Positions 38,495 to 61,600 of a stretch of 64,000 nt of DNA are shown one piece after another. The stretch spans positions 69,728,330-69,792,329 of the forward strand of contig JAZBQD010000015.1 of assembly GCA_036583965.1 (NCBI GenBank), read 5' to 3'. Source of the DNA: Prunella strophiata (taxonomy: Eukaryota; Chordata; Aves; Passeriformes; Prunellidae). How positions within the stretch are numbered: the first letter of the stretch is position 1; each line of letters begins with the position of its first letter. A program made the position numbers and the translations under genes. Below the pieces are notes generated by a model. That model did no database searches. It saw only the letters and a list, made by a program, of their open reading frames with translations, and was not told the origin of the DNA.

Positions 38495-51568
<13,074 letters not shown>

Positions 51569-51585
51569 GGTGGCGCTGGACAGGG
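51569..51585 (-). other. MYH7: 5' UTR part of the first coding exon of the MYH7-like gene
   Basis: Minus strand CCCACCCAG|CCCTGTCC...GCCACCATG gives a splice acceptor followed by 17 untranslated bases and an optimal initiation context. At least one non-coding exon must therefore lie upstream, as in other sarcomeric myosin genes. Confidence 0.6.
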
Positions 51586-52197
51586 CTGGGTGGGGTAGGA
51601 AGGATCAGACCCTCCAAGTGCTGCCAGTTCCTCCCATCTGACCCCACTGCAGCTCTTTATTTGGTGAACCCTGTTCTTCTCCACATCTATCACTTCCTCC
51701 TGGTCAACCCAACTCCTTCATTCCTCCCCAGTGCTCCCAGGTCCTCTCCAATGTTCCCACTCCTCCCAGCTGGCTCATCCCAAGTCCATCCTCAGTGCTC
51801 CCATTATCTAGAGTTCCCTTTCAGGGCTTCCAGTTCCTCTCCAGTGCTCCCAGTCAGCCCCATCCAAAGTCCATCTTTGGTGATCTCATCTTCTTCCATT
51901 CTTCTCCAGTGCTCCCAGTTCCTTTACAGTACTCCTAGTTCCTGCCAGTCCTCATCTCCATCCCAAGTTCCTTCTTGGAAGTCCCAGTGCCCTCCCCTGT
52001 GCTCCCTGTTCCTTGCAGTGCCTCACACTGTCTGACCTTTATCCCACCCCAGTGCCTCCCAGTACCCCCCAGTACTCCTGCATCCCTCCCAGTCCTTTCC
52101 AGTTCCCCTAGAGGCCCTCCCAGTATCATCCCAGACCCTCCCAGTCACCCCCAGTCTCCCCAGACACCCCTCAGTTCCTTCCACGACTCAGCCCCAC

Positions 52198-52255
52198 CTC
52201 TCTCTGTGGTCTCCGAGTCAGGGGATGATAGTGCAGACTCAGGGCGGTTCTGGTC
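52198..52255 (-). other. MYH7: Possible untranslated exon of the MYH7-like gene
   Basis: On the minus strand GGAGCAG|GACCAG...AGAGAG|GTGGGG delimits 58 non-repetitive bases between minisatellite blocks, about the expected place for a second non-coding exon. The pyrimidine tract of the acceptor is weak. Confidence 0.3.
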
Positions 52256-52269
52256 CTGCTCCGGGACAC

Positions 52270-52445
52270 AACACCCCCCCACAGTATGTCCCAGTATGTC
52301 CCAGTATATCCCAATATGTCCACTTACATTCCAGTATATCCCATTATGTCCCATTACATCCCAGCATCCCTTCCCAGCCCCGCCAGTACTTCTCCAGTAC
52401 ACCACCACACAGACACACACACAGACACAGGCACACACACACACA
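52270..52445. repeat. 'atgtcccagtat' repeats and (CA)n tract
   Basis: Tandem 'tatgtcccagta' variants run from 52283 to 52370, followed by an interrupted CA repeat (cacacagacacacac) at 52402-52445. Confidence 0.85.
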
Positions 52446-52489
52446 GAGTACTGCTCAGTAAGTTCCAGTATCCCCCTAGGATTTATCCA

Positions 52490-52850
52490 GTACCCTCTCT
52501 CCTCCCCCAGTATCACTCCAGTCCCTCCCAGTTACCACATAAACTCTCCCAGCATCATCCCAGTCCCACCCTGTTTCCCCACAGATGCTCCCAGTATCAT
52601 CCCAGTCTCCTGCAAAGACCCTCCCAGTTCCTTCCTAGATCCTCCCAGTCCCTCCCAGTTCCCCTATAGACCCTCCCAGTATAATCCCAGTCCCTCCCAG
52701 TTCCCCTATAGACCCTCCCAGTATAATCCCAGTCCCTCCCAGTTCCCCCATAGACCCTCCCAGTTCTCCTATAGACCCTCCCAGTCCCTCCCAGTTCACC
52801 CACAGTCCCTCCCAGTTCCCTCCCAGTTCCTCCCTGTTCTTTCCCAGTCC
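52490..52850. repeat. 'cctcccagttcccctatagac' minisatellite
   Basis: Units of 'ccctcccagt(t)cc' with a longer period of about 44 bases near 52650-52740 (gaccctcccagtataatccc). Related 'gctcccagt' units also occupy 51730-52180. It is in the 5' intron of the MYH7-like gene. Confidence 0.85.
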
Positions 52851-52960
52851 CTTTCAGTTGCCCCTGGTTCCCCCATAACCCCCTCCCAGACCCTCACGGT
52901 GCTCCAAGTGCCCCCTGCCCCACCTGCCCCTGGGTCTGCAGGCGCTGGCTGGGGGACCCC

Positions 52961-52970
52961 CCTTATATCC
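52961..52970 (-). promoter_or_regulatory. MYH7: MYH7-like TATA box
   Basis: The minus strand reads GGATATAAGG, a good TATA box about 1.4 kb upstream of the ATG, predicting a start near 52935. The following bases give a plausible short first exon ending GGGGCAG|GTGGGG near 52922. Upstream are an E-box (CAGCTG, 52984-52989) and, near 53026-53038, gacctcaaggcca, a nuclear-receptor-like half site. Factor assignments are inference. Confidence 0.6.
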
Positions 52971-53039
52971 CCCCCTCCCCCCTGCAGCTGCGTCACCAGG
53001 AGAGGGGGGGGCATGTACAGACAGATGACCTCAAGGCCA

Positions 53040-54060
53040 CCTAACTGCCCTATAGGGACACGGTGACCCCTATGGATCTGCAGTACACTCCCCAAATCCA
53101 TAAGGCCCTCCCTCTGCTCTGTAGTCCTATAGGACTTTCACTGCCCCATAGGGTCCAGTGACCCCTATGGACCTATAAAGCTCCCCCAGCCCCATGGGAC
53201 TCCCCATATCTCGCACCCACAAGGACCCTGTAGCTCCCCCCTACCTCATAGGACCTACTTCCAGTTCCATAGGACTCCCCCAGCCCCATAAGACACCACT
53301 CCAGCCCTATAGGACATGCACAGAACCCTTCTCAGCCCCACAGGGTTCCCATTACTTCCTTTGTATAGGATCCCTGTAAGTGCACACAGCCTCACAGAAC
53401 TGACTCCCAGACACCCCTCCCCAGTCCCATGGTCCTATAGGACCCATATCCAGCCCCACAGGACCTCCAAATATTTCCCTATAGGACCCTCATAGTTTCT
53501 CCCCCTTACCACAGGCCACTCCTGGCCCTATAGACCTTCCATACAACCCACTCCTAGCCTCACAGAATCCCCACAGGGCTCCCCCAGACCCACAGGACCC
53601 CCAGACCCACAGGATACCCCACTCTCAGCCCCTATAGGGGCCCTCTCTAACTCCCCTTCCCCTCCACCCCCCCAGTTTATTACGGGATAGATGAGGCAAG
53701 CCAGAAGACTCGCCTGGATGCCTGGGTCCCCCCGGGGTGGGGGAGGGGACAGACAGACAAAGGACAGGTGTGACCCCCCTTCCCCCTCCAAGGGAACTCA
53801 GGCATCTGTGCCCCTCCTCCCATCCCTTTGTTGCCCTCTCCCTCCCCCCACAATGGGATATTTTTGGGACATCCCCCCCCACAACCCCTGACATCCGATC
53901 AGCTTGTGACGCCAGTGGGGCTGTGGGGCACCTTCACCTCATAACCATATATGGGGCTGGCCCTACAGGTTCCCCTTCCCCCCCTCGACCCCCAAAGCTC
54001 ACCTAAGAATAGAAAGGGGCACCCAGGCATCCAGGCCCCATCAATCCCATTAGATGCCCT
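53040..54060. other. MYH7-like 5' flank with 'ccctatagga' repeats
   Basis: Sequence is rich in short 'cccatagga(c)' and 'cctataggac' units to about 53640, then C-rich unique sequence. No gene or clear distal element is recognised. Confidence 0.5.
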
Positions 54061-54069
54061 ACAGAGGAC

Positions 54070-54905
54070 CAGGTGTCTGAATTTCTCCTAATTTTCCTTA
54101 TTCCCCTCAAAGTTCTTAATTTTCCCCCAAATTTCCTTTTTTTTCCCCCCATGATTTTCCTAAATATCCCCCAGTTTGCCACAAATTTCCTTGGTTTCCC
54201 CCTGCTTTCCCTATATTTCCATCAATTTACCCTGAATTTCCTTGGTGTCCCCTAATTTCCCCAAATTTTCCAGATTTTTCCCCAAATGTCCTTATTTAAT
54301 ACTGCAGTTTGTCCCAAATTTCCTTGTTTTCCCCTTGATTTCCCCAAATTATGACCAAATTTAGTTTTCTCCAATTTCCCCCTAATTCCCTCACTTTGCT
54401 AATTTTCCATCAATTTCCCCTTATTTCCCCTAATTTTCCTATTCTGATCTTTTACACCCAAATTTCCTCTTATTCTCCCTGTATTTTCCCTAATCTCCCT
54501 CAATTTGCTCCACTGCCCCCAAGTTTTTCTTTATTTCCCCTACACTTCCCTAAATTTCCATACATTTTCCCTGATTCCCCTAAGGTATCTCATTTTTTCA
54601 AAATTTCCCCAAATTTTCCTCAATTCTCTCTAATTTCCCAAAATTTTCACCAGAATATATCCCTAATTTCCCCTAACTGAAATTTATTTCCCCAATTTAC
54701 CAAATTTTTCATATATTTCTCCTAATTTTTTATTACTTTCTCCTGATTTCCCCTAATTCCATCCCACTTTGCCCCAATCTTCCTCAATTTTCCCCCAGTT
54801 CCCTGAATTTCCCCTTTATTTTTTCACAGTTTCCACAATTTTCTCCATTTCACCCTAACTGCCCCTGATTTTCCCCAACATTTTCATAACTTATCTTGTT
54901 TTCTC
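54070..54905. repeat. Degenerate (aatttcccc)n T/C-rich tract
   Basis: About 0.83 kb of imperfect 'ctaatttccccaaatttcc' units with no clear higher-order period. It marks the change from the GC-rich myosin block to AT-richer sequence on the right. Confidence 0.85.
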
Positions 54906-56262
54906 CATATTTTACCTAATTTGCTCCAACACTTTATTGGATATGGGGGAAACATAGCAACAAGGATGAGGAAAAAGCTCAGGTACTTAATGCCTCCTCA
55001 GTTTCAGTCTTTCATAGTAAGGGCACTGGTTCTCAGCATACCCAGGACCCTGAACTGGAAGACTGGGATGGGAACAAGAACAAGGAACAAGTTTATGGGA
55101 ACAAGTCCCCATAAACCAAGGACTGTACCACTCAGACATTTCCCTCCCAGACATTTCCTCCCTGAAATGTGCTCCTGGTCCCACAGAAGCTCCTCATCTT
55201 CTCAGGACAGATGAGGTTGGCTACTGCCTCTCCCTTGACTGAACAGCACTTGCCTTGAACTTGGTTCTGACTGACAGAGCAGAGCTCTCCTTGACTTTAC
55301 TTTTGGCAATTTGGCCTTCTGTGTCTGTCCAGACAAAACCTCTGTAGGCTTCCAACCCCCTCCCGCCCCCACCCACTCTCTAATGACAGGGCTTCCTTTC
55401 CTGGTGCTTCCTCAGTGCCAAGAGTGGTCTCATCTATTCCATCCGACTATTTGTGTTCCCTGACCATCACACAGAGCTGTTTCTGTGCTGCCCCATCTGC
55501 CATCCTGCCTTCCATATGTGCCAAGTGCTGCCAGCTGCCAGCAGAGCCACCTCCCACCCTCCCCAGCCATGCTCCCTGCCCATTTTTATCCCTGGCACAA
55601 TGGCCTTGCACTCAGTCTGGGAAAATACATGGGATCTATTGCCAGATAAACTGACCCAATACCTTCCCCTCTTATCCACCAGGATCCCATTGGGACCTGA
55701 CTCAAGAGAGGCTGGAACTGTGGCTCAGGTTCCATGGCAGCCCAGCATCTGCAGCCTGAGGTGAGAAAAAAAAGCAGAGGGCTCCTTCTGCAATGAGAAG
55801 GGAAAGTGAGTGGTCTTTTCCTCTGTGGTGTGTGACTGCTGACAGAGCAGTGCCACAGAGATCAGACCTCAGCAGCTCATGTAAATACAGACTGCTGAGA
55901 CTGTCCTTTCTTTACAGTACTCCCTTGAAGAGGACTCAGGACACAGATGGAGAGAAAGGTACGACTAAGGCAACTCTAATTCCCACCATGGCACTCTCTT
56001 CCTCTATCAGGAAGTAGTGAGACAACAGGAAAAGGAAGTGTGGCCATAAACAGGGCCTGTTTCATCAGCACCAGCCTTTTGGCTGGCTATGACAGGAAAC
56101 TAGAGGAGAATACCTGCTGGAGGGAGGAGAGAAACCTCTGTGTCAAGACTTCTGCAGCATGCCCTTCCTCACAACTCCAGTAAAGCCTAGGACCCCAGCC
56201 TGGTCCAAGCTTAGCAACAGCCTTCCTGCTGCCATCATGGATGGAGTCCTGCACTTCACTCT
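54906..56262. other. Unassigned sequence
   Basis: Unique, moderately GC-rich sequence. I see no splice-bounded open frame with recognisable similarity and no clear repeat element. Confidence 0.5.
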
Positions 56263-56282
56263 CAAAAGAAGGGACAGTGGAT

Positions 56283-57590
56283 TTTATTGATACACAAGTG
56301 AGTTAACAAAGTTCAGTAGCAAGTGCAACAGTGATTTAACAAGTCTCAAGGTCGGAGCTTCACTCGGCGCCTCTCTTTTTTTCTGCGGGGCAAGTAAAAG
56401 GGAGAAATAGAGGCATGGGAAGGCAGTTCCTATAGAAAACAGCCATGGAAACCACAGGTGGTTAGCTTTTTCTGTTAAAAGCAGTCTCCAGTCGGGCTGC
56501 TGTGAGCTCAGAGGCACCCGGCAGGTGCACAGCATTCTGATCCAGTGCACGTCTGCCCAGTCTGAACTCACAGTTCCTGCTGCGCCTGTAGCTCGCGCAG
56601 AGACAGGGAATGCTGCAAGGCACAAAGAGCAAGGGAAAGCTGCTGCTGTTGCCAAGTGGTTCCTATCAATGACAGTGCTCTCCTCTGCTTTCTTGCTTGT
56701 TTCCCTCCCTGAACACTGGTCCTACCGAATACCCTGCCCCACTCCCTCTCCTTGCACCAGCCCTGAACTACTCGGTCCTTTGGGGCACTCTCTAAAATAC
56801 CCTCTCTGTCCATCTGGGCTCAAAGCAGTTCTGCCCACAGCCAAATTTCTGAAATGGCCCCATGCAGAAGGCTTGGGCAACAGGATGATCAAAACCGAAA
56901 TGCTGATCAAAACCGAAAGACTCGAGTTTTCATGCCAATACAGTGCTTTGCTGAAACCTTCACAGGTCCAGTTCTGCCTCAGCACTACTCTCTGTCAGCT
57001 GTGTGCAATGTCACAGACTGTGGGGACACTGCTGTTGGCTACTGCCTCTCCCTCAGCTTTAGAGAACTGGCTTAGCCCTCCTGGGGAAGTTAAGCCCCCA
57101 GTTCCTCTGAGGCAGGGGACACTGGCACGTCCCTGTTGGCAGGATTTTTACTCTTAGCTGGGCTCCTCTGGTCACAGCAGGGGAAGTGGACCAAGGCAGA
57201 ATAGAGCCCTAGGGGTATCATAAAGCACCACCCTCAGGTGTGAGCTGCAGAGAGGCTTGTTGAAAAAGAACAGGCAGACACACAACACCAGGGATCATGT
57301 ATTCAGAGCCTTTGTTTTCCTGCAGGGCAGCAAGGAGCAAAAGCACCCTGAAGCCTTCAGTACCTATGCAGTTCAGCAGCAGACTCAAGAGCAGCAGTAG
57401 GGACTGCAGGTCTTGAACCTGGCATCCCTGGCTTAGATCAGCTTGGTCCTGCATAAGCCTGAGTCAGTTGGAGGGTTGTCACCAAGTCATCTGGAAAGGC
57501 TGTGTTTGGCACCATTTTGTTGTGGGTGAAGGGCTTTGGCTCCAGAGGAGGATAAGGTGCTGCTACAACAGCTGTGGCCAGACCTCCCAT
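56283..57590 (-). CDS. Unrecognised small spliced gene (3 exons seen)
   Basis: Three exons join in frame on the minus strand: 57590-57483 (CCCCTACAG|ATGGGAGG, donor TTG|GTGACA), 56612-56572 (GCCTTGCAG|CATTCC, donor ACT|GTGAGT) and 56382-56346 (CCCCGCAG|AAAA, stop TGA at 56346-56348). AATAAA follows at 56288-56283, about 60 nt past the stop. The 61-residue product has a Pro-rich start (PYPPLEPKPFTHNKMVPNTA) and a charged helical end (SLRELQAQQELKKERRRVKL). I do not recognise the family. The ATG lies immediately after a splice acceptor, so earlier coding exons may exist, possibly beyond the CR1 at 57.8-58.65 kb. The first donor is weak. Consistent phases and the correctly placed poly(A) signal are the main support. 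Confidence 0.45.
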
Positions 57591-57784
57591 CTGTAGGGGT
57601 AGGAGAGGAGTTCTTTGGAAGTGGAAGGGACATAATGAAAACCCATGCTCCTGTCTACCATCCCACTGGTACCTGTGCTGTTGCTGTTCTCCTCTCCATC
57701 TCAAGAGAAGGGTCAGCCTAGTGTCCTTACAGTTCAACAGCCAGCAGGGCTTGTATTTCTCCTCTCAAGCAGCATTTCTTTACT

Positions 57785-58650
57785 CAGCTGAGGTTTGTCA
57801 ATGACACCAAAGTGAGTGGGGAAGTGGACCCTTCAGAAAGGAGAGACGCCCTGCAGGAACACCTGGATAGGCTGGAAGAATGGAATAGCAAGAACTTTAT
57901 GAAGGTCAACAAGGACAAATGTAAGGTCTTGCACCTGGGCAAACATGATCCAGGAGTGCAGCACATGCTGGGATCTACCTGGATGGAGAGCAGCTAAGTG
58001 GAAAGGGACCTGGGGGGCCTGGTGCACAAGCAGTTCAATGTGGGTGAACAGTGCAGAGAAAGATAAAAGGATGCTGAGTTACATCAACAACGATGTCACC
58101 AGCAGAGGCAGAGTCGTCATTATCTCATTCAGTGCAGCACTCATCAGGCCACATCTGGAATACTGCTCAGTTTCGGTCCCCGGTATGCAAAACAGGTATG
58201 GATGGGCTGGAGAGGGTCCAGAGAAGATGACCCAATGACTGGAAAGCCTGACATATGAACAGAGGCTAGACTTGTTCAGTGGGAAGTAGGTTTGTTCAGC
58301 CTTGAGAAAAAGAGGCTTAGGGGAGACTTTATTACCATGTTCTAGTATTTGAAGGGTGGCCACAAAGATGGAGATTCCATATTTACAAGAATCCCATGGA
58401 AAGGATGAGGGGTAATGGGTAAAAGTTATTCCTGGGGGAATTCTGTTTCACCACAAGAAGAACATTTTTCCCAGTGAGAACAATTAGCCATTGGAATGAT
58501 TTCCCCTGGGAAGCAGTAGATTCCCCAACACTGGATACATTTAAGATCCAGCTGGGCAAGGTGCCTGGGCCATCTTGTCTAGACAATGCTTTGACAAGAA
58601 AGGTTGGATCGTCCAACCTGTCATTCCCTGGTTCTATGGTTCTATGACAT
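57785..58650 (+). mobile_element. CR1 LINE, 3' 0.87 kb
   Basis: Plus-strand element beginning inside the reverse-transcriptase C-terminus ('FVNDTKVSGEVD', 'NKDKCKVLHLGK' in frame near 57797-57940), continuing through the 3' UTR and ending in the CR1 octamer-like tail 'ggttctatggttctatgac'. It is 5'-truncated with several stops and is inactive. Confidence 0.9.
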
Positions 58651-61600
58651 GTACCAGCAGCAGATAGGGAGCAATTTACTTCCACGTGGCAGAGATTCCA
58701 CTACATACGTTTACTCCTTTTGTTCGCATTTTAATCAGTCTGACCACTGCTGTTTTGTCGAAAGAACTGGAGACATTCCCATTGCCACAGGAGGTCACTG
58801 TTGGGCAGTGTATGTGTGCATGTGGCAGTGATAAGCGCTGTCATTCCACTTTCGAAAGGAAGCTGTTTACCGGCTTACAAAGGACTGGCAGGGACTGAAC
58901 CCTTGACCCAGGGAAGGAACATAAAATTGCATTGCCAGCACCTATTCTTAAACCTATGCCGGCTGTTAAACCAGTACCTTTAGGTGTAGCATGTAACACC
59001 CCTGTAACAGTAGTTTTGCCACTAGGTTTTGCTACGCAGCCAATGACACAACAGATACAGGCAGATAGCTTTTAAAATAAATTAATACAGAAATGTTGTC
59101 TTGGGCAAGGAGTTAAGTGGACTTTGCACTAACTATGTTGACCTCAGAGCAGTGGTGTAGGAGAAAGATTAAGCCAGTTGTTTAAAAAATGGTGTCACTA
59201 ATTAGGACATAAATTTATCAGAGGCCATGCAAGTTTTAAAATCCTGATAGACAGCAACTGGTAGTTGTTTTGAACAATCTCCTGCGCTGAACCAACAGAA
59301 GCAGGATGCTTTGAACACCTCAGTGTGGCATCCAGGACATCAGATGAGAATTCACTACTGTTGCTCCTGAAAATGCTGCGTTACTTTGCAGTGGCTTTGA
59401 GGGAAAGGAACACAGGAAATTAAAGTGAAATTTGTCATTACAGAGTAAATACAGTCCAAGTCACAGGTCTTTCCCATTCCCAAGGAGCCACTGATATTCT
59501 GGACATATGACAGGAAATGTGTTTGTTTGCTGTGGAAAGTGTCCATCCAGCAAGTACAGTACCTATTCCTTGGAACTACATTAACACTCCCTGTGGTGTT
59601 ATCACCAGACAGATGTTGACAACATCTAGAAAGCCAGTATCCTTCATATATCAAACAAGCCTGACCCTTCCATTGGGAATTCTCAGATACTATTAGAGAA
59701 ATATTGATGCACAATGGAACAATCAAGCATAGATATGGATGATGGTATAATCAAGTACACCTTTTCCATGACATAGGCTAAGAGGCCCAGTATATTCAAA
59801 ACCCACTACTGAGGTAGCAAGAATCAGATATCCATCTGACTGCCTATACCTTACATTTGTTGAAAGATCTCTCTTTCAACAGAAATCTGTCAACCTGGAC
59901 TAGAGAAATTAATACATTATAAAGGACCCCCCAAAAACAATCACAACACTATTGAAGCTCCTGCTTTTCTGTGTAAGTTTTCCTCCTGCACAGTTGTACA
60001 CATGTGAAATAACAGATAATACAACAAGGGATGGTGATGCCTGCTGGGAAACAAAACCATTAGAATTCACTGTAGGTCTGTGAAGTCAACAACTAGCCAT
60101 CAAGGTTGCGTCTCACAGGGGGCAGTACAAAATTTGAAATTTCCCTGGTTCCCATTCCCACTACTACAGTAGTAATAGTTACTCAAGGATTTCCAAAAAG
60201 ATTTGCAATTTTTACCTCTGAAGTTTTTGGATGTTCCATTCAGGTTTGATGGGACAGCATTAGCTCAACTATAATCCCATTGCTCATAATGGGTAGCACT
60301 TACATGCGAACAATGGTGCTGTCCTACCAGAACATCTGCAAAGTTTGGAATCTTCCTGGAGAATTAGGAACAGTTAGATTGGTCACAGGAGCATTGAACT
60401 CTATCAGTTCAGAAATTCTTAATAATTTAGTATCCAGTCTAGGACTATTAAGCAGACAAGCTATAATTGAACAGACGCTGGATATAATAAATGGCAAGGA
60501 TGCAACTACTGACATCTTGATAATTAGCCTAAACCTTTGGAGAAAACTCCATAAAATTTTCAAGGAAATGTGTGCTGGTGTTCACAAATCTGTTTCAAAT
60601 TTCAGCAGTGCCATTGCTTGTGTTGTCATGCAAACCTTTATTATAAATGAATATGGACTGCAAGCCCATTGGATCCATTATGGGAATCTTGTGAGGTTTG
60701 GGACCCGGTTATTTGGATTGATGCCAGTATCATAACTTCCATTTATCAAAGCTTAGGAGTTGCAAGCAAAAGTAGTCTGTTGGGTAGATCTGTTTAGCAC
60801 CACACCATAAGGAGGGAAAGTGAAAATGAGCCCATTTCCACACCCTATTCCCTATTATTGTAGCCAATAGAATGTGGCTGAGAGTTCAAGGGGCCAAATG
60901 CACGGATAACAAAGGTAACCCAGTCAATACTCATGGATGTAAAATGGAGAAAGCACTAACAGTACTGCCCTGAACACTTAGAGCTACAAGGCCCTTGTAC
61001 AAATAATATGGCTTCAGGTAACTGCTGTTTAGGCTAAGTGTGTGATCACTGCATGGTTGTACTCAAGTAAAAATTGGGTTGTATATGCATTTGGTTTGCT
61101 TTGTGATGTTTTCTGTAATGACAGGATGACTTTACAGAAACTAAAAATATAATTCATGTTTTTGCTGCTGGAATACTAGCTTACAACTTGGATAGGACCC
61201 TTAGGAGCATTGTGGGACATAGTACATTCTCAAAGTGAAGAACTGAAAATTTTAATCAACCAGTATAAGAAAACAATTGCTTATCAAAAGCAAATGACTG
61301 CTTCTATACTGACCAGACTGTCAAGACTGTACCAGGAATTGAAAAAACTGCTAAATATCATTGGTATGTGATTTTTATGGATTGTGCACCATCTGCAAGT
61401 GGCATATTGCATCTTAGGTTGAGAGACTCAGGATCATTGTATTTTTTTTCTGTATTTTATTTTTTGATGCATTCCAGAGTTAGTGCTAACATCATGCTGA
61501 AAGCATGTTATCTAATAATAAACTGTGATGCTAGACTTTCCAATGGGAATGGACTTTCCAATGCTCAGAGCTTGGCCCTACCCTCATCCACAGTGAGGCA

